A DNA stretch of 64,000 nucleotides, taken from an uncultured Oscillospiraceae bacterium (GTDB taxonomy: Bacteria > Bacillota > Clostridia > Oscillospirales > Oscillospiraceae). Positions 49,757 to 60,841 of the stretch are shown piece after piece. The stretch is taken from contig CANQNS010000002.1 of assembly GCA_947625285.1 (NCBI GenBank), positions 62,001-126,000 of the forward strand, read 5' to 3'. The translations under genes were made by a program, and so were the position numbers. The notes beneath the pieces were generated by a model that worked only from the letters and a program-made list of their open reading frames with translations, searched no databases and was not told the origin of the DNA. Position 1 is the first letter of the stretch. Each line of letters opens with the position of its first letter.

Positions 49757-49937
49757 AGAGATCCGCTCCCTGTCTGTGAGCGAGCTGGAAGGCAAGCTGG
49801 CGGAACTGAAAAAGGACCTTTTCATGCTCCGTATGCAGCACGCCACCAATCATCTTGACAACCCCCTGAAGATCCCCGCCGTGCGCCGGGATATCGCAAG
49901 GGTCAAGACCGTGATCCGCGAGAAGAAGGAGGCTTGA
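49746..49937 (+). CDS. rpmC: 50S ribosomal protein L29
   Basis: [31 protein letters not shown]. Confidence 0.95.
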   Translation: MKAEEIRSLSVSELEGKLAELKKDLFMLRMQHATNHLDNPLKIPAVRRDIARVKTVIREKKEA

Positions 49938-49939
49938 AG

Positions 49940-50203
49940 ATGAGCGAAGTGAGAACGAGTACCCGCAAGACCCGCGTGGGCAAGGTGGTCTCCGACAAGA
50001 TGGATAAGACCGTCGTCGTCATCGTGGAGGACCGGGTGGCCCATAAGACGTATAACAAGATCATCGGACGCACCTACCGGCTGAAGGCCCACGACGAGAA
50101 CAACGAGTGCGGCGTCGGCGACCGCGTCCGGGTGATGGAGACCCGCCCCCTGAGCCGCGATAAGCGTTGGCGCGTGGTCGAGATCATCGAGAAGGCTAAG
50201 TAA
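49940..50203 (+). CDS. rpsQ: 30S ribosomal protein S17
   Basis: [33 protein letters not shown]. Confidence 0.97.
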   Translation: MSEVRTSTRKTRVGKVVSDKMDKTVVVIVEDRVAHKTYNKIIGRTYRLKAHDENNECGVGDRVRVMETRPLSRDKRWRVVEIIEKAK

Positions 50204-50215
50204 GGAGGCGTCGAA

Positions 50216-50584
50216 ATGATACAGGCTGAAAGCTATCTGAAAGTAGCCGACAACACCGGCGCCAAGGAGATCAAGACCATCCGCGTGCTGGGCGGCTCCC
50301 GGCGCAAGTACGGCAACATCGGCGACGTGATCGTCGCCTCCGTGCGTAAGGCCGCTCCCGGCGGGACGGTGAAAAAGGGCGACGTGGTGAAGGCCGTCAT
50401 CGTCCGCACCGCCAGCGGCGTGCGCCGCGCCGACGGCACCTATGTGCGCTTCGACGAGAATGCCGCCGTGCTGATCCGCGAGGATGGCAATCCCACCGGC
50501 ACCCGTATTTTTGGACCGGTCGCCCGCGAGCTGCGCGACAAGGATTACATGAAGATCCTGTCCCTGGCTCCGGAAGTAATTTAA
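50216..50584 (+). CDS. rplN: 50S ribosomal protein L14
   Basis: [43 protein letters not shown]. Confidence 0.98.
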   Translation: MIQAESYLKVADNTGAKEIKTIRVLGGSRRKYGNIGDVIVASVRKAAPGGTVKKGDVVKAVIVRTASGVRRADGTYVRFDENAAVLIREDGNPTGTRIFGPVARELRDKDYMKILSLAPEVI

Positions 50585-50597
50585 GGAGGCCGGAAGT

Positions 50598-50903
50598 ATG
50601 GAAATTCGTAGAGACGACACCGTCGTCGTCCTGTCCGGCAAGGACAAGGGCAAGAAGGGCAAGGTCCTGAAGGCCTTCCCCAAGGAGGGTAAGGTCATCG
50701 TGGCCGGCGTCAACGTGGCCAGCCGCCACCGCAAGCCCCGTAACCAGCAGGAAGAGGGCGGCATCATCAAGATGGAGACCCCCATCTATACCTGCAAGGT
50801 GCAGGTCGTCTGCCCCAAGTGCGGCAAGGCCACCCGCGTGGCCCATACCGCCAAGGACGGCAAGAACGTCCGCGTCTGCAAGAAGTGCGGCGCGGAGCTG
50901 TAA
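50598..50903 (+). CDS. rplX: 50S ribosomal protein L24
   Basis: KOW motif [24 protein letters not shown]. Confidence 0.97.
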   Translation: MEIRRDDTVVVLSGKDKGKKGKVLKAFPKEGKVIVAGVNVASRHRKPRNQQEEGGIIKMETPIYTCKVQVVCPKCGKATRVAHTAKDGKNVRVCKKCGAEL

Positions 50904-50916
50904 GGAGGAGGAAGCA

Positions 50917-51456
50917 ATGGCCAGATTGAAAGAAATGTACGTCAAAGAGGTCGCTCCCGCCCTCATGCAGAAGTTCCAGTACAAGTCCTCCATGCAGATC
51001 CCCCGGCTGGATAAGATCGTGGTGAGCGTGGGCTGCGGCGACTGCAAGGACAACGCCAAGGCTCTGGACAACGTGATCAAGGAGATCACCGCCATCACCG
51101 GCCAGAAGGCCGTGGCCACCACCGCCCGCAAGTCCATCGCTAACTTCAAGCTGCGCGAGGGCATGAAGGTGGGCGTGAAGGTCACGCTGCGTCAGGAGCG
51201 GATGTGGGAGTTTCTGGACAGGCTCTTCAACGTGTCCCTGCCCCGTGTCCGCGACTTCCGGGGCATCAGCCCGGACGCCTTTGACGGCCGCGGCAACTAC
51301 TCCCTGGGTCTGAAGGAGCAGATCATCTTCCCGGAGATCGACTATGACAAGATCGAAAAGCTCCGGGGCATGAACATCGCCATCTGCACCACCGCCAAGA
51401 CCGACGAGGAAGCACGCGAGTTCCTGCGCCTGATGGGCGCGCCGTTCGCGGGTTAA
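50917..51456 (+). CDS. rplE: 50S ribosomal protein L5
   Basis: [14 protein letters not shown]...[23 protein letters not shown]. Confidence 0.97.
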   Translation: MARLKEMYVKEVAPALMQKFQYKSSMQIPRLDKIVVSVGCGDCKDNAKALDNVIKEITAITGQKAVATTARKSIANFKLREGMKVGVKVTLRQERMWEFLDRLFNVSLPRVRDFRGISPDAFDGRGNYSLGLKEQIIFPEIDYDKIEKLRGMNIAICTTAKTDEEAREFLRLMGAPFAG

Positions 51457-51470
51457 GGAGGAGATTCGTA

Positions 51471-51656
51471 ATGGCTAAACTTTCTATGAAGCTCAAGCAG
51501 CAGGCTCCGGCCAAGTACTCCACCCGGAAGTACAACCGCTGCAAGATCTGCGGCCGTCCCCACGCCTATCTGCGCAACTACGGCATCTGCCGTATCTGCT
51601 TCCGCAACCTGGCCTACAAGGGCCAGATCCCCGGCGTGCGCAAGGCTTCCTGGTAA
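51471..51656 (+). CDS. rpsN: 30S ribosomal protein S14, zinc-binding type
   Basis: 61 aa with [22 protein letters not shown]. Confidence 0.96.
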   Translation: MAKLSMKLKQQAPAKYSTRKYNRCKICGRPHAYLRNYGICRICFRNLAYKGQIPGVRKASW

Positions 51657-51857
51657 GCCGAAAGGGACCCGCACAGGTGGCCCCAGGACCGGGCTGACCC
51701 GGCCCTGGGCACACCCATGTTTTAAGGTATCACGCCCCGAGGGGTCGGGGCACGATATACACCCGTGAAAGGCCGCGCTTCAATCGCGTATTGACCCGGA
51801 ACCTCACGGCATCCACCGCTGACAACAGCGGTAACTCTGAATGAAGGAGGATCATCC

Positions 51858-52256
51858 ATGCAGATCACCGACCCCATCGCAGATATGCTGACCCGCATCC
51901 GCAACGCCGGAACGGCCAAGCATGAGACAGTGGACGTTCCCGCGTCCAAGATGAAAAAGGCCATCGCCGATATACTTCTCAACGAGGGTTATATCAAGGG
52001 CTATCAGCTCGTGGACGACGGCACCCAGGGCGTCATTCGCATCACCCTGAAGTACCTCCCCGGCAAGGAGAAGGCTATCACCGGTCTGCGCCGCGTGTCC
52101 AAGCCCGGTCTCCGCGTCTATGCCGGGGCTGACGAGCTGCCCCGCGTGCTGCGCGGTCTGGGCATCGCCATCATCTCCACCTCCAAGGGCATCATGACCG
52201 ACAAGGAAGCCCGCAAGCTCCATGTCGGCGGCGAGGTCCTTGCGTTCGTATGGTAA
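51858..52256 (+). CDS. rpsH: 30S ribosomal protein S8
   Basis: [33 protein letters not shown]. Confidence 0.97.
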   Translation: MQITDPIADMLTRIRNAGTAKHETVDVPASKMKKAIADILLNEGYIKGYQLVDDGTQGVIRITLKYLPGKEKAITGLRRVSKPGLRVYAGADELPRVLRGLGIAIISTSKGIMTDKEARKLHVGGEVLAFVW

Positions 52257-52270
52257 GGAGGTAGCGGAAT

Positions 52271-52813
52271 ATGTCTAGAATCGGCAGAGCGCCCATCGCC
52301 ATTCCCGCCGGCGTCACCGTCACGGTAGGCGAGGGCAACGAGATCACCGTCAAAGGCCCCAAGGGTCAGCTGACCCAGTTCGTGTCCCCCAACATGACCG
52401 TGGAGGTCGAGGGCAACGTGCTGCACGTCAAGCGTCCCGACGACGAGGCCGCCAGCCGCTCCGTACACGGCCTGACCCGGACTTTGATCCACAACATGGT
52501 CGTGGGCGTCACGGAGGGCTTCTCCAAGACTCTGGAGATCAATGGCGTGGGCTACCGCGCCGCTAAGGAAGGCAAGAACCTTGTCATGAACCTGGGCTTC
52601 AGCCATCAGGTGACCGTCCCCGACACGGAGGATATCACCACGGAGGTGCCCAACCCCAACCAGGTCATCGTGAAGGGTATCGATAAACAGAAGGTCGGCC
52701 AGTTTGCGGCCGATGTCCGCGCCAAGCGTCCGCCGGAGCCCTATAAGGGCAAGGGCATCAAGTACGCCGACGAGGTCATCATCCGCAAGGAAGGCAAGAC
52801 CGGCGCGAAGTAA
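52271..52813 (+). CDS. rplF: 50S ribosomal protein L6
   Basis: [32 protein letters not shown]-type end. Confidence 0.97.
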   Translation: MSRIGRAPIAIPAGVTVTVGEGNEITVKGPKGQLTQFVSPNMTVEVEGNVLHVKRPDDEAASRSVHGLTRTLIHNMVVGVTEGFSKTLEINGVGYRAAKEGKNLVMNLGFSHQVTVPDTEDITTEVPNPNQVIVKGIDKQKVGQFAADVRAKRPPEPYKGKGIKYADEVIIRKEGKTGAK

Positions 52814-52828
52814 GAGGAGGTGTGCTGA

Positions 52829-53188
52829 ATGGTTACAAGACCCGATACGAAGGCAAAGCGTGAAAGACGCCATTACCGGCTGCGCTTCAAGATCAAAGGC
52901 ACGCCCGAGCGTCCTCGTCTTTGCGTGTTCCGCAGCGAGAAACACATTTACGCCCAGGTCATCGACGACGTGGCCGGCAAGACCCTGGCGGCCGCCGGCA
53001 GCAACGAGAAGGGCTTCGAGGGCGTGGGCTCCAATCAGGAGGCCGCGAAGAAGGTCGGCAAGATGGTGGCGGAACGGGCCGTCAAGGCCGGCGTCGAGAC
53101 CGTGGTGTTCGACCGTGGCGGCTATGTCTATCACGGCCGCGTGAAGGCTCTGGCCGAGGGCGCCCGCGAGGGCGGCCTGAAATTCTGA
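52829..53188 (+). CDS. rplR: 50S ribosomal protein L18
   Basis: [21 protein letters not shown]. Confidence 0.96.
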   Translation: MVTRPDTKAKRERRHYRLRFKIKGTPERPRLCVFRSEKHIYAQVIDDVAGKTLAAAGSNEKGFEGVGSNQEAAKKVGKMVAERAVKAGVETVVFDRGGYVYHGRVKALAEGAREGGLKF

Positions 53189-53204
53189 GGGAGGAGGAAA
53201 CGAA

Positions 53205-53732
53205 ATGGCATATCAGAACGATCGGCGGCCCCGCCGCAGAGAGGAGCAGGAAGCTCCCGAATTCGTGGAAAAAGTAGTTTCCCTCAACCGCGTCGCCAAG
53301 ACCGTCAAGGGCGGCCGCATCATGCGCTTCGCCGCGCTTTGCGTGGTGGGCGACGGCAAGGGCCGGGTGGGCTACGGCACCGGCAAGGCCAACGAGGTGT
53401 CCGAGGCCATCCGCAAGGGCCTGGAGGACGCCAAGAAGAATCTGACCAACATCACCCTGTCCGGGACCACCATCCCCCATGAGGTGATCGGCGCGTTCGG
53501 CGCGGGCCGGGTCATCTTGAAGCCCGCCGCCCCCGGTACCGGCATCATCGCCGGCTCCGCGGTCCGTGCGGTCATGGAGGCCGCCGGCATCAGCGACATC
53601 CGCGCCAAGTGCCTGCGCAGCAACAACCCCGGCAACGTGGTGGCCGCCACCATGGCCGGCCTGACCAGTCTGCGCGACGTCCAGCAGGTGGCCGCCGTCC
53701 GGGGCAAGACCCCCGGTGAGATCCTGGGTTAA
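53205..53732 (+). CDS. rpsE: 30S ribosomal protein S5
   Basis: [38 protein letters not shown]. Confidence 0.97.
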   Translation: MAYQNDRRPRRREEQEAPEFVEKVVSLNRVAKTVKGGRIMRFAALCVVGDGKGRVGYGTGKANEVSEAIRKGLEDAKKNLTNITLSGTTIPHEVIGAFGAGRVILKPAAPGTGIIAGSAVRAVMEAAGISDIRAKCLRSNNPGNVVAATMAGLTSLRDVQQVAAVRGKTPGEILG

Positions 53733-53745
53733 GGAGGCGCACACC

Positions 53746-53928
53746 ATGGAAAAGAAACTGAGGATCGAGCTCGTCAAGAGCCTGAACGGCCGTCACGACA
53801 AGCACATCGCGACCGCCGCATCCCTGGGCCTGCACAAGATCGGCCAGTCCACCGTGCAGCCCGATAACCCCCAGACCCGCGGCAAGATCGCCCAGATCGG
53901 CTATCTTGTGAAGGTCACGGAAGAATAA
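53746..53928 (+). CDS. rpmD: 50S ribosomal protein L30
   Basis: LRIELVKSLNGRHDKHIATAASLGLHKIGQSTVQPDNPQTRGKIAQIGYLV. Confidence 0.95.
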   Translation: MEKKLRIELVKSLNGRHDKHIATAASLGLHKIGQSTVQPDNPQTRGKIAQIGYLVKVTEE

Positions 53929-53940
53929 GGAGGGGCCAAA

Positions 53941-54384
53941 ATGGAAATTCATGAACTTTCCCCCGCTCCCGGCAGCCGCAAGGCGGCCTGGCGGAAGGGC
54001 CGCGGCCATTCCACCGGCAACGGCAAGACCGCCGGCCGGGGCCACAAGGGCCAGAACGCCCGCAGCGGCGGCGGGGTCCGCGTGGGCTTCGAGGGCGGCC
54101 AGATGCCTCTGGCCCGCCGCGTCCCCAAGCGGGGCTTCAACAACATCTTTGCCAAGCCCCTGGAGTCGGTCAATGTGAGCGTGCTCAACGACCGCTTCCC
54201 CGACGGCGCGGAGGTGGACGCCCAGGCCCTGCTGGACGCCGGCGTGCTCAGCAAGTGCCAGTACGGCGTCAAGATCCTGGGCAACGGCGATATCACCAAG
54301 AAGCTCACGGTCCGCGCCAAGGCCTTCTCCGCCTCTGCCAAAGAAAAGATAGAGGCCGCAGGCGGAAAGGCTGAGGTGGTGTAA
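53941..54384 (+). CDS. rplO: 50S ribosomal protein L15
   Basis: [44 protein letters not shown]. Confidence 0.97.
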   Translation: MEIHELSPAPGSRKAAWRKGRGHSTGNGKTAGRGHKGQNARSGGGVRVGFEGGQMPLARRVPKRGFNNIFAKPLESVNVSVLNDRFPDGAEVDAQALLDAGVLSKCQYGVKILGNGDITKKLTVRAKAFSASAKEKIEAAGGKAEVV

Positions 54385-54385
54385 A

Positions 54386-55669
54386 GTGTTCAAGACGTTT
54401 GCAAACGCCTGGAGGATCGCGGAGATCCGCAAGAAGATCCTCTTCACGCTGTTCATCGTTCTCCTGTACCGGGTAGGCAACGCGGTGCCAGTGCCCTATG
54501 TCAATGTGGCATACCTCCAGGAGTATTTCCGCTCTTTGGAGAACACCGTGCTGGGCCTGTACAACGTCATGAGCGGCGGCGCGTTCTCTCAGGCCACCAT
54601 TTTTGCCCTGAGCATCCAGCCCTACATCAACGCCTCCATCATCATCCAGCTGCTGTGCGTGGCCATCCCGGCCCTGGAGCGGCTCAGCAAGGACGGCGGC
54701 GAGGAAGGGCGCAAGAAGATCGCCTCCATCACCCGTTATTCCACCGTGGGCATCGCTCTCATCCAGGGCTTCGCCTACTACATGCTCATCAAGAACAACA
54801 GCCTCCTGGCCTCCGACGGCACCGGCGTCTGGCCCGCGATCATCATCGTGGCTACCTTCTGCGCCGGCTCCGCGCTGATCATGTGGCTGGGCGAGCAGAT
54901 CACCGAGTTCGGCATCGGCAACGGCATCTCCATCATCCTGTTCGCCAGCATCGTCAGCCGCTTCCCCTCCAGCATCATCCGTACCTTCACCGGCGTGGCC
55001 GACGGCACGGTGGCCTGGTGGGCGGCCTGCCTGACTATCCTGGGCGCGCTGGCGATCATCGTGCTGATCGTGTTCGTCACCGACGCCGAGCGGCGCATCC
55101 CCGTGCAGTACTCCAAGCGGGTGGTGGGCCGGAAGATGTACGGCGGCCAGAGCACCCACCTTCCCATGAAGGTGAATATGTCCGGCGTCATGCCCATCAT
55201 CTTCGCCCAGTCCATCGCCACCCTGCCCGGCACCATCGCACGCCTGGCGGGCTGGAACGGCGGATTCTGGAAATATATGTCCAGCACCAAGACCTGGACC
55301 TTCGTCATCGGCTATGCGCTGCTGATCGTGTTCTTTGGGTACTTCTATTCCACCATCCAGTTCAACCCCATCGAGATCAGCAACAACCTGCGTAAGAACG
55401 GCGGCTTCATCCCCGGCTACCGGCCGGGCAAGCCCACCAGCGAGTTCATCCAGAAGGTGCTCAACAAGATCACCCTGTTCGGCAGCATCTATCTGTGCAT
55501 CATCGCGGCCGTTCCGTATATCGTGAGCATGTACTCCACCACCGCCGACAGCCTGGGCATCTCCCTGGGCGGCACCTCCATCATCATCGTGGTGGGCGTG
55601 GCCCTGGAGACCGTGCAGGCGTTGGAGAGCCAGATGCTCATGCGGCACTACAAGGGTTTCCTTGAATAA
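54386..55669 (+). CDS. secY: Preprotein translocase subunit SecY
   Basis: Multi-pass SecY sequence (RVGNAVPVPYVN; YINASIIIQLL). Confidence 0.97.
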   Translation: MFKTFANAWRIAEIRKKILFTLFIVLLYRVGNAVPVPYVNVAYLQEYFRSLENTVLGLYNVMSGGAFSQATIFALSIQPYINASIIIQLLCVAIPALERLSKDGGEEGRKKIASITRYSTVGIALIQGFAYYMLIKNNSLLASDGTGVWPAIIIVATFCAGSALIMWLGEQITEFGIGNGISIILFASIVSRFPSSIIRTFTGVADGTVAWWAACLTILGALAIIVLIVFVTDAERRIPVQYSKRVVGRKMYGGQSTHLPMKVNMSGVMPIIFAQSIATLPGTIARLAGWNGGFWKYMSSTKTWTFVIGYALLIVFFGYFYSTIQFNPIEISNNLRKNGGFIPGYRPGKPTSEFIQKVLNKITLFGSIYLCIIAAVPYIVSMYSTTADSLGISLGGTSIIIVVGVALETVQALESQMLMRHYKGFLE

Positions 55670-55687
55670 TAAGGAGGGCGTTTTTCA

Positions 55688-56320
55688 ATGAAGATCATCA
55701 TGCTTGGCGCCCCCGGCGCCGGAAAGGGCACCCAGGCGGAGATCATCTCCAAGAAGCTGGGCATCCCCACCATCTCCACCGGTAATATCCTCCGGGCGGC
55801 CGTGAAGGCCGGCACCCCCGTGGGCCTGCAGGCCAAGGCCTATATGGACGCAGGCAAGCTGGTCCCGGACGACGTGATCATCGGCATCCTGGCCGAAGCT
55901 CTGGCGGGCCCCGAGTGCGCTAAGGGCTACATCCTGGACGGCGTGCCCCGCACGATCCCCCAGGCGGAGGCCATGGAGAAGCAGGGCGTGGACATCGACG
56001 TGGCCCTGGATCTGGCGGTGAAGGACGAGGATATCGTGGTCCGCATGGGCGGCCGGCGCGTGTGCCCCGCCTGCGGCGCGACCTATCACATCAAAAATGC
56101 CCCTCCCAAGAAGGAGGGCGTCTGCGACAAGTGCGGCACGGAGCTGATCATCCGGGCCGACGACGCGCCGGAGACCGTGAAGGACCGGCTGCGTACCTAC
56201 CACGAGCAGACGGAACCCCTGCTGGCGTTCTACAGGGAGCGCGGCAAGCTCAAAACCGTGGAAAACAAACCCTCCATCGAGGAGAACACGGCGGAGATAA
56301 TGAAAGCTCTGGGGATCTGA
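55688..56320 (+). CDS. adk: Adenylate kinase, Zn-binding lid type
   Basis: MKIIMLGAPGAGKGTQAE; lid CPACGATYHI...CDKCG. Confidence 0.97.
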   Translation: MKIIMLGAPGAGKGTQAEIISKKLGIPTISTGNILRAAVKAGTPVGLQAKAYMDAGKLVPDDVIIGILAEALAGPECAKGYILDGVPRTIPQAEAMEKQGVDIDVALDLAVKDEDIVVRMGGRRVCPACGATYHIKNAPPKKEGVCDKCGTELIIRADDAPETVKDRLRTYHEQTEPLLAFYRERGKLKTVENKPSIEENTAEIMKALGI

Positions 56321-56327
56321 CGGCTGT

Positions 56328-57089
56328 ATGAGCAACATCATCGTCAAGTCCCCCCGGGAGATCGAGATCATGCGCCAGGCCGGAAGGATTACCGCGGCTG
56401 CCCGGACTTTGGCCCGGGAAATGGTGACCCCTGGCGTCACGACCGCTCAGATCGACCGGGAAGTACGCCGCTTCATCGTCAAAAACGGCGCGACGCCCAC
56501 CTTTTTGGGCTACAATGGCTATCCGGCCAGCGTGTGCCTGTCGGTGAACGATGAAGTGATCCACGGCATCCCCGGTCCACGCGTCATCAAGGAAGGCGAT
56601 ATCGTCTCCGTGGACGTGGGGGCCACCTGGAAGGGCTATGTAGGCGACTGTGCGGGGACCTTCGTTGCGGGCCAATGCACAGAGGCGGCGAAAAACCTCA
56701 TCGCCGTCACGCGGCAGAGCTTTTTCGAGGGGATCAAATTCGCCCGTGCGGGCAACCGCGTCGGAGACATATCCCACGCCGTGCAGGAATACGTTGAGCG
56801 CAACGGCTGCTCGGTGGTGCGGGAATATGTCGGTCACGGCGTAGGGGCCCGGATGCACGAGGCCCCGGAGGTCCCGAACTTCGGCCGGCCCGGACATGGT
56901 CCCGCCTTGGTGAAAGGCATGACCATCGCGGTGGAGCCCATGGTGAACGCGGGAACGTGGGAGGTAAAGGTCCTGCCGGACGGCTGGACCGTAAAGACGG
57001 CCGACGGCAGTCTCTCCGCCCACTACGAGAACACCATCCTCATCACCGACGGGGAGCCGGAGATCCTGACCTGGGCGGAGGACCTGTGA
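56328..57089 (+). CDS. map: Methionine aminopeptidase type I
   Basis: GYPASVCLSVNDEVIHGIP, GHGVGARMHEAPEVPN. Confidence 0.97.
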   Translation: MSNIIVKSPREIEIMRQAGRITAAARTLAREMVTPGVTTAQIDREVRRFIVKNGATPTFLGYNGYPASVCLSVNDEVIHGIPGPRVIKEGDIVSVDVGATWKGYVGDCAGTFVAGQCTEAAKNLIAVTRQSFFEGIKFARAGNRVGDISHAVQEYVERNGCSVVREYVGHGVGARMHEAPEVPNFGRPGHGPALVKGMTIAVEPMVNAGTWEVKVLPDGWTVKTADGSLSAHYENTILITDGEPEILTWAEDL

Positions 57090-57365
57090 ATGAGGCGGCC
57101 AGAGCCATACGACATCGTGGTGTCCCTGGCGGGACACGACGAGGGAAAGCTGTTCATGGTCACCGGCACGGCGGGGGAGAAGCTCCTGCTGTGCGACGGG
57201 AAAAACCGCAAAATGGACGCTCCGAAGAGCAAAAGCCCCAAGCATGTGCGTGTCGTGGTCCGGGGGGAGGCCCCGCCGGCCACGGACAGGGAGATCCGGC
57301 AGACATTGGCACAGGCGGCCGAAGCCGCCCCGGCGAAGGAGGGAAGACTTCTTGGCGAAAGATGA
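57090..57365 (+). CDS. KOW domain-containing RNA-binding protein
   Basis: [17 protein letters not shown]...[22 protein letters not shown], in the typical map-infA interval. Confidence 0.75.
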   Translation: MRRPEPYDIVVSLAGHDEGKLFMVTGTAGEKLLLCDGKNRKMDAPKSKSPKHVRVVVRGEAPPATDREIRQTLAQAAEAAPAKEGRLLGER

Positions 57366-57570
57366 CGTTATCGAACTTGAGGGAACGGTAGTCGAATCCC
57401 TGCCCAACACCATGTTCCAGGTGGACATCGGCGGCGGGCATACGATCCTGGCGCACATCTCCGGCAAGCTGCGGATGAACTTCATCCGTATCCTCCCGGG
57501 AGACAAGGTAACGGTGCAGATGTCGCCCTACGACCTCACCCGAGGCCGTATCACCTGGCGCACGAAGTAA
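57352..57570 (+). CDS. infA: Translation initiation factor IF-1 (TTG start)
   Basis: [25 protein letters not shown]...[32 protein letters not shown] before TTG. Confidence 0.94.
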   Translation: MAKDDVIELEGTVVESLPNTMFQVDIGGGHTILAHISGKLRMNFIRILPGDKVTVQMSPYDLTRGRITWRTK

Positions 57571-57612
57571 GCACAACAACATCGCGTTAGAGAATATTAG
57601 GAGGCTCAAAAC

Positions 57613-57726
57613 ATGAAAGTAAGGCCCAGTGTCAAGCCCATGTGCGAGAAATGCAAGGTCATTAAACGCCATGGCCGGGTCATGGTGATCTGCTCCAACC
57701 CGAAGCATAAGCAGAGACAAGGCTGA
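57613..57726 (+). CDS. rpmJ: 50S ribosomal protein L36, zinc-binding type
   Basis: 37-aa [40 protein letters not shown], below the ORF-track size cut-off. Confidence 0.95.
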   Translation: MKVRPSVKPMCEKCKVIKRHGRVMVICSNPKHKQRQG

Positions 57727-57763
57727 GAGCCCATCTTGATGAAGAAAGGACTGATCGAGAAAA

Positions 57764-58132
57764 ATGGCACGAATCGCCGGCGTTGACTTGCCGAAGGACA
57801 AGCGTGTGGAGATAGGGCTCACCTATGTCTACGGCATTGGTAGGACATCCGCAAAGAAGATACTGGCCGAGACCGGTATCGCTCCGGACACCCGCGTGAA
57901 GGACCTCACCGAAGCGGAGGAGGCCAAGCTCCGTGAGTGCATCGACAAACAGTTCGTTGTGGAGGGCGACCTTCGCCGCCAGAACGCTCTGGATATCAAG
58001 CGGCTGATGGAGATCGGCTCCTACCGTGGCACCCGCCATCGGAAGGGCCTGCCCGTGCGCGGCCAGCGGACCAAGACCAACGCCCGCACCCGCAAGGGTC
58101 CCAAGCGCACCATCGCCAACAAGAAGAAGTAA
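57764..58132 (+). CDS. rpsM: 30S ribosomal protein S13
   Basis: [46 protein letters not shown]. Confidence 0.97.
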   Translation: MARIAGVDLPKDKRVEIGLTYVYGIGRTSAKKILAETGIAPDTRVKDLTEAEEAKLRECIDKQFVVEGDLRRQNALDIKRLMEIGSYRGTRHRKGLPVRGQRTKTNARTRKGPKRTIANKKK

Positions 58133-58147
58133 GGGAGGGAAGAGAAA

Positions 58148-58552
58148 ATGGCAACTGCTCAGAAGGGCAAGAAAGTCGTTCGCACCCGCCGCAGAGAGCG
58201 GAAGAACATCGAGAAGGGCCAGGTCCATATCAGCTCTTCCTTCAACAACACCATGGTCACCGTGACCGACCCCAACGGCAACGCCATCAGTTGGGCCAGC
58301 GCGGGCGGCATGGGCTTCCGGGGCAGCCGGAAATCCACCCCCTTCGCCGCGTCCACCGCGGCCGAGACCGCGGCACGCGCCGCCATGGAGCACGGTCTGA
58401 AGACCGTGGAAGTGTTCGTCAAGGGGCCCGGCAGCGGCCGTGAGGCGGCCATCCGCGCTCTGCAGACCGCGGGCCTGGAGGTCACCATGATCAAGGACGT
58501 GACGCCCATCCCCCACAACGGCTGCCGGCCGCCCAAGCGCCGCCGCGTCTGA
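58148..58552 (+). CDS. rpsK: 30S ribosomal protein S11
   Basis: [28 protein letters not shown]. Confidence 0.97.
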   Translation: MATAQKGKKVVRTRRRERKNIEKGQVHISSSFNNTMVTVTDPNGNAISWASAGGMGFRGSRKSTPFAASTAAETAARAAMEHGLKTVEVFVKGPGSGREAAIRALQTAGLEVTMIKDVTPIPHNGCRPPKRRRV

Positions 58553-58572
58553 TGTAAGGGAGGAACGATAAT

Positions 58573-59199
58573 ATGGCAAGATATACGAATGCGGTGTGCC
58601 GTCTTTGCCGCCGCGAGAACCAGAAGCTGTTTCTGAAGGGCGACCGGTGCTACACGGACAAGTGCTCCATCGCCGTCCGCTCCTATCCCCCCGGAATGCA
58701 CGGCCAGGGCCGGAGCAAGACCTCCGAGTACGGCATGCAGCTGCGTGAGAAGCAGAAGGCCAAGCGTTACTACGGCGTGCTGGAAGCCCAGTTCCGCAAG
58801 TATTTCGACATGGCCGAGCGGCGCAGCGGCCAGGCCGGCGAGAACCTGCTCTCCATCCTGGAGTCCCGTCTGGACAACGTGGTGTACCGCCTGGGCTTCG
58901 CCATGAGCCGGCCTGAGGCGCGCCAGCTCATCACCCACGGCCACTTCACCGTGGACGGCCGCAAGGTGGATATCCCCAGCTTCCTGGTAAAACCCGGTAT
59001 GGTGATCTCTGTCAAACCCTCCAGTCGTGATATGGAAAAGCTCAAGGCCAACATCGAGGCCAATGCGTCCCGCCAGCCGCCCAAGTGGCTGGACTACGAC
59101 GCGGCCAATATGCTTGCCAAGGTCACCGGCGTCCCCGCCAAGGAGGACATCGATCTGCCCATCGAGGAGCATCTGATCGTCGAGCTGTATTCCAAATAA
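58573..59199 (+). CDS. rpsD: 30S ribosomal protein S4
   Basis: [34 protein letters not shown]4 domain. Confidence 0.97.
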   Translation: MARYTNAVCRLCRRENQKLFLKGDRCYTDKCSIAVRSYPPGMHGQGRSKTSEYGMQLREKQKAKRYYGVLEAQFRKYFDMAERRSGQAGENLLSILESRLDNVVYRLGFAMSRPEARQLITHGHFTVDGRKVDIPSFLVKPGMVISVKPSSRDMEKLKANIEANASRQPPKWLDYDAANMLAKVTGVPAKEDIDLPIEEHLIVELYSK

Positions 59200-59274
59200 G
59201 ACCCTCACAGGTTGATAAGCTGAAAACCGCGTGACGCTTATTGAAGCGTACATTATGAAGGAGGGTAACAACAC

Positions 59275-60228
59275 ATGATAGAGATCGAAAAGCCGCGCAT
59301 CGAATGTGTGGAAAATCCGGCGGACGAGAGCTATGGAAAGTTCATCGTGGAGCCGCTGGAGCGGGGCTACGGCACGACCCTCGGAAACTCCCTGCGGCGG
59401 GTGCTTTTGAGCTCCCTGCCCGGCACGGCGGTCACCACCATCAAGATCGCCGGCGTCCAGCATGAATTCTCCACGATCCCCGGCGTCAAAGAGGACGTGA
59501 CGGAGATCGTCCTGAACATCAAGAGCCTGATCGCCCGCCTGCATCGGGACGGTCCCAAGACCGTCTACATCGAGGCGGACGGGGAGTGCGAAGTCACCGC
59601 CGCGGACATCAAGGCCGACGGCGAGGTGGAGATCCTCAACCCGGAGCTGCATATCGCCACCCTGGGCCCGGAGGCGTCCCTGTCTATGGAGCTGACGATC
59701 AACCACGGCCGGGGCTATGTGCCTGCGGAGCGGAACAAGCCCGCCCAGGCGGTGGCCGGCGTCATCCCCATCGACTCCATCTATACGCCCGTCCTGAAGG
59801 TGAACTACGCCGTGGAGAACACCCGCGTGGGCAACCAGACGGACTATGACAAGCTGACGCTGGAGGTCTGGACCGACCGGACCATCACCCCCCGGGACGC
59901 CGTCAGCCTGGGCGCGAAGATCCTGTGCGACCACTTCACCCTGTTCACCGACCTCAGCCAGAGCATGAACATGGGCTCCACGGTGGTGGAGAAGACCGAG
60001 GCCGTGAAGGACAAGGTGATGGAGATGACCATCGAGGAGCTGGACCTGAGCGTACGCAGCTTCAACTGTCTCAAGCGCGCTAACATCAACACGGTGGAGG
60101 ACCTGGTGTCCAAGACCCAGGACGAGATGATCAAGGTGCGTAACCTTGGCCGGAAGAGCCTGGAGGAAGTCATCCAGAAGCTGGCGATGATGGGCCTGAG
60201 CCTTGCCAGCGACGACGACGGCAAGTGA
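59275..60228 (+). CDS. rpoA: DNA-directed RNA polymerase subunit alpha
   Basis: [28 protein letters not shown]; alpha-CTD. Confidence 0.98.
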   Translation: MIEIEKPRIECVENPADESYGKFIVEPLERGYGTTLGNSLRRVLLSSLPGTAVTTIKIAGVQHEFSTIPGVKEDVTEIVLNIKSLIARLHRDGPKTVYIEADGECEVTAADIKADGEVEILNPELHIATLGPEASLSMELTINHGRGYVPAERNKPAQAVAGVIPIDSIYTPVLKVNYAVENTRVGNQTDYDKLTLEVWTDRTITPRDAVSLGAKILCDHFTLFTDLSQSMNMGSTVVEKTEAVKDKVMEMTIEELDLSVRSFNCLKRANINTVEDLVSKTQDEMIKVRNLGRKSLEEVIQKLAMMGLSLASDDDGK

Positions 60229-60263
60229 CCCCACCGACCACTCACATTTGGAGGTAAACGAAA

Positions 60264-60605
60264 ATGCCCGGAACTCGCAAGCTCGGCAAGCCCACGGCTG
60301 CCCGCATGGCTATGCTGCGTCAGCAGGTCACCGATCTGCTGGATACCGGCCGCATGGAGACCACTGTCACCCGCGCCAAGGAGGTCCGTCCTCTGGCGGA
60401 GCGGATGATCACCCTGGGGAAGAAGAAGGGGCTGGCTAACTACCGTCTGGCCCTGCGGTTTCTGACCCGGGAGGATGTGGCGAAGAAGGTCTTCGACGAG
60501 CTGGCCGTGAAGTATGCCGACCGCAACGGCGGCTATACCCGCATCACCCGCACCGGCGCCCGCCGGGGCGACGCGGCGGAAATGGCTGTCATAGAGCTGG
60601 TTTAA
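60264..60605 (+). CDS. rplQ: 50S ribosomal protein L17
   Basis: [22 protein letters not shown]. Confidence 0.97.
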   Translation: MPGTRKLGKPTAARMAMLRQQVTDLLDTGRMETTVTRAKEVRPLAERMITLGKKKGLANYRLALRFLTREDVAKKVFDELAVKYADRNGGYTRITRTGARRGDAAEMAVIELV

Positions 60606-60618
60606 AAGCAAAAATGGC

Positions 60619-60653
60619 AAGGGTGCGGTGAAAACCGCGCCCTTACTTTATTT
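60619..60653 (+). terminator. Intrinsic terminator downstream of rplQ
   Basis: AAGGGTGCGGT-gaaa-ACCGCGCCCTT followed by a T-rich tract. Confidence 0.7.
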
Positions 60654-60841
60654 TACAGCCTCGCAGAGTTTGGCTCCGCAGAGCCAAATAAATTGAGATA
60701 TGATTTCCGGGGACATGTGCCTCGGAAATCATTCTTTGCGGCCCGCAAACGTGAAGCGTCCCCGCTGCTTGGCGGGGACGCTTTGCGCTGCGGCGGGCCG
60801 CAGCCTTCTCGTTTGAAAGGAGCTTGCTCCTTTCAAACGAC

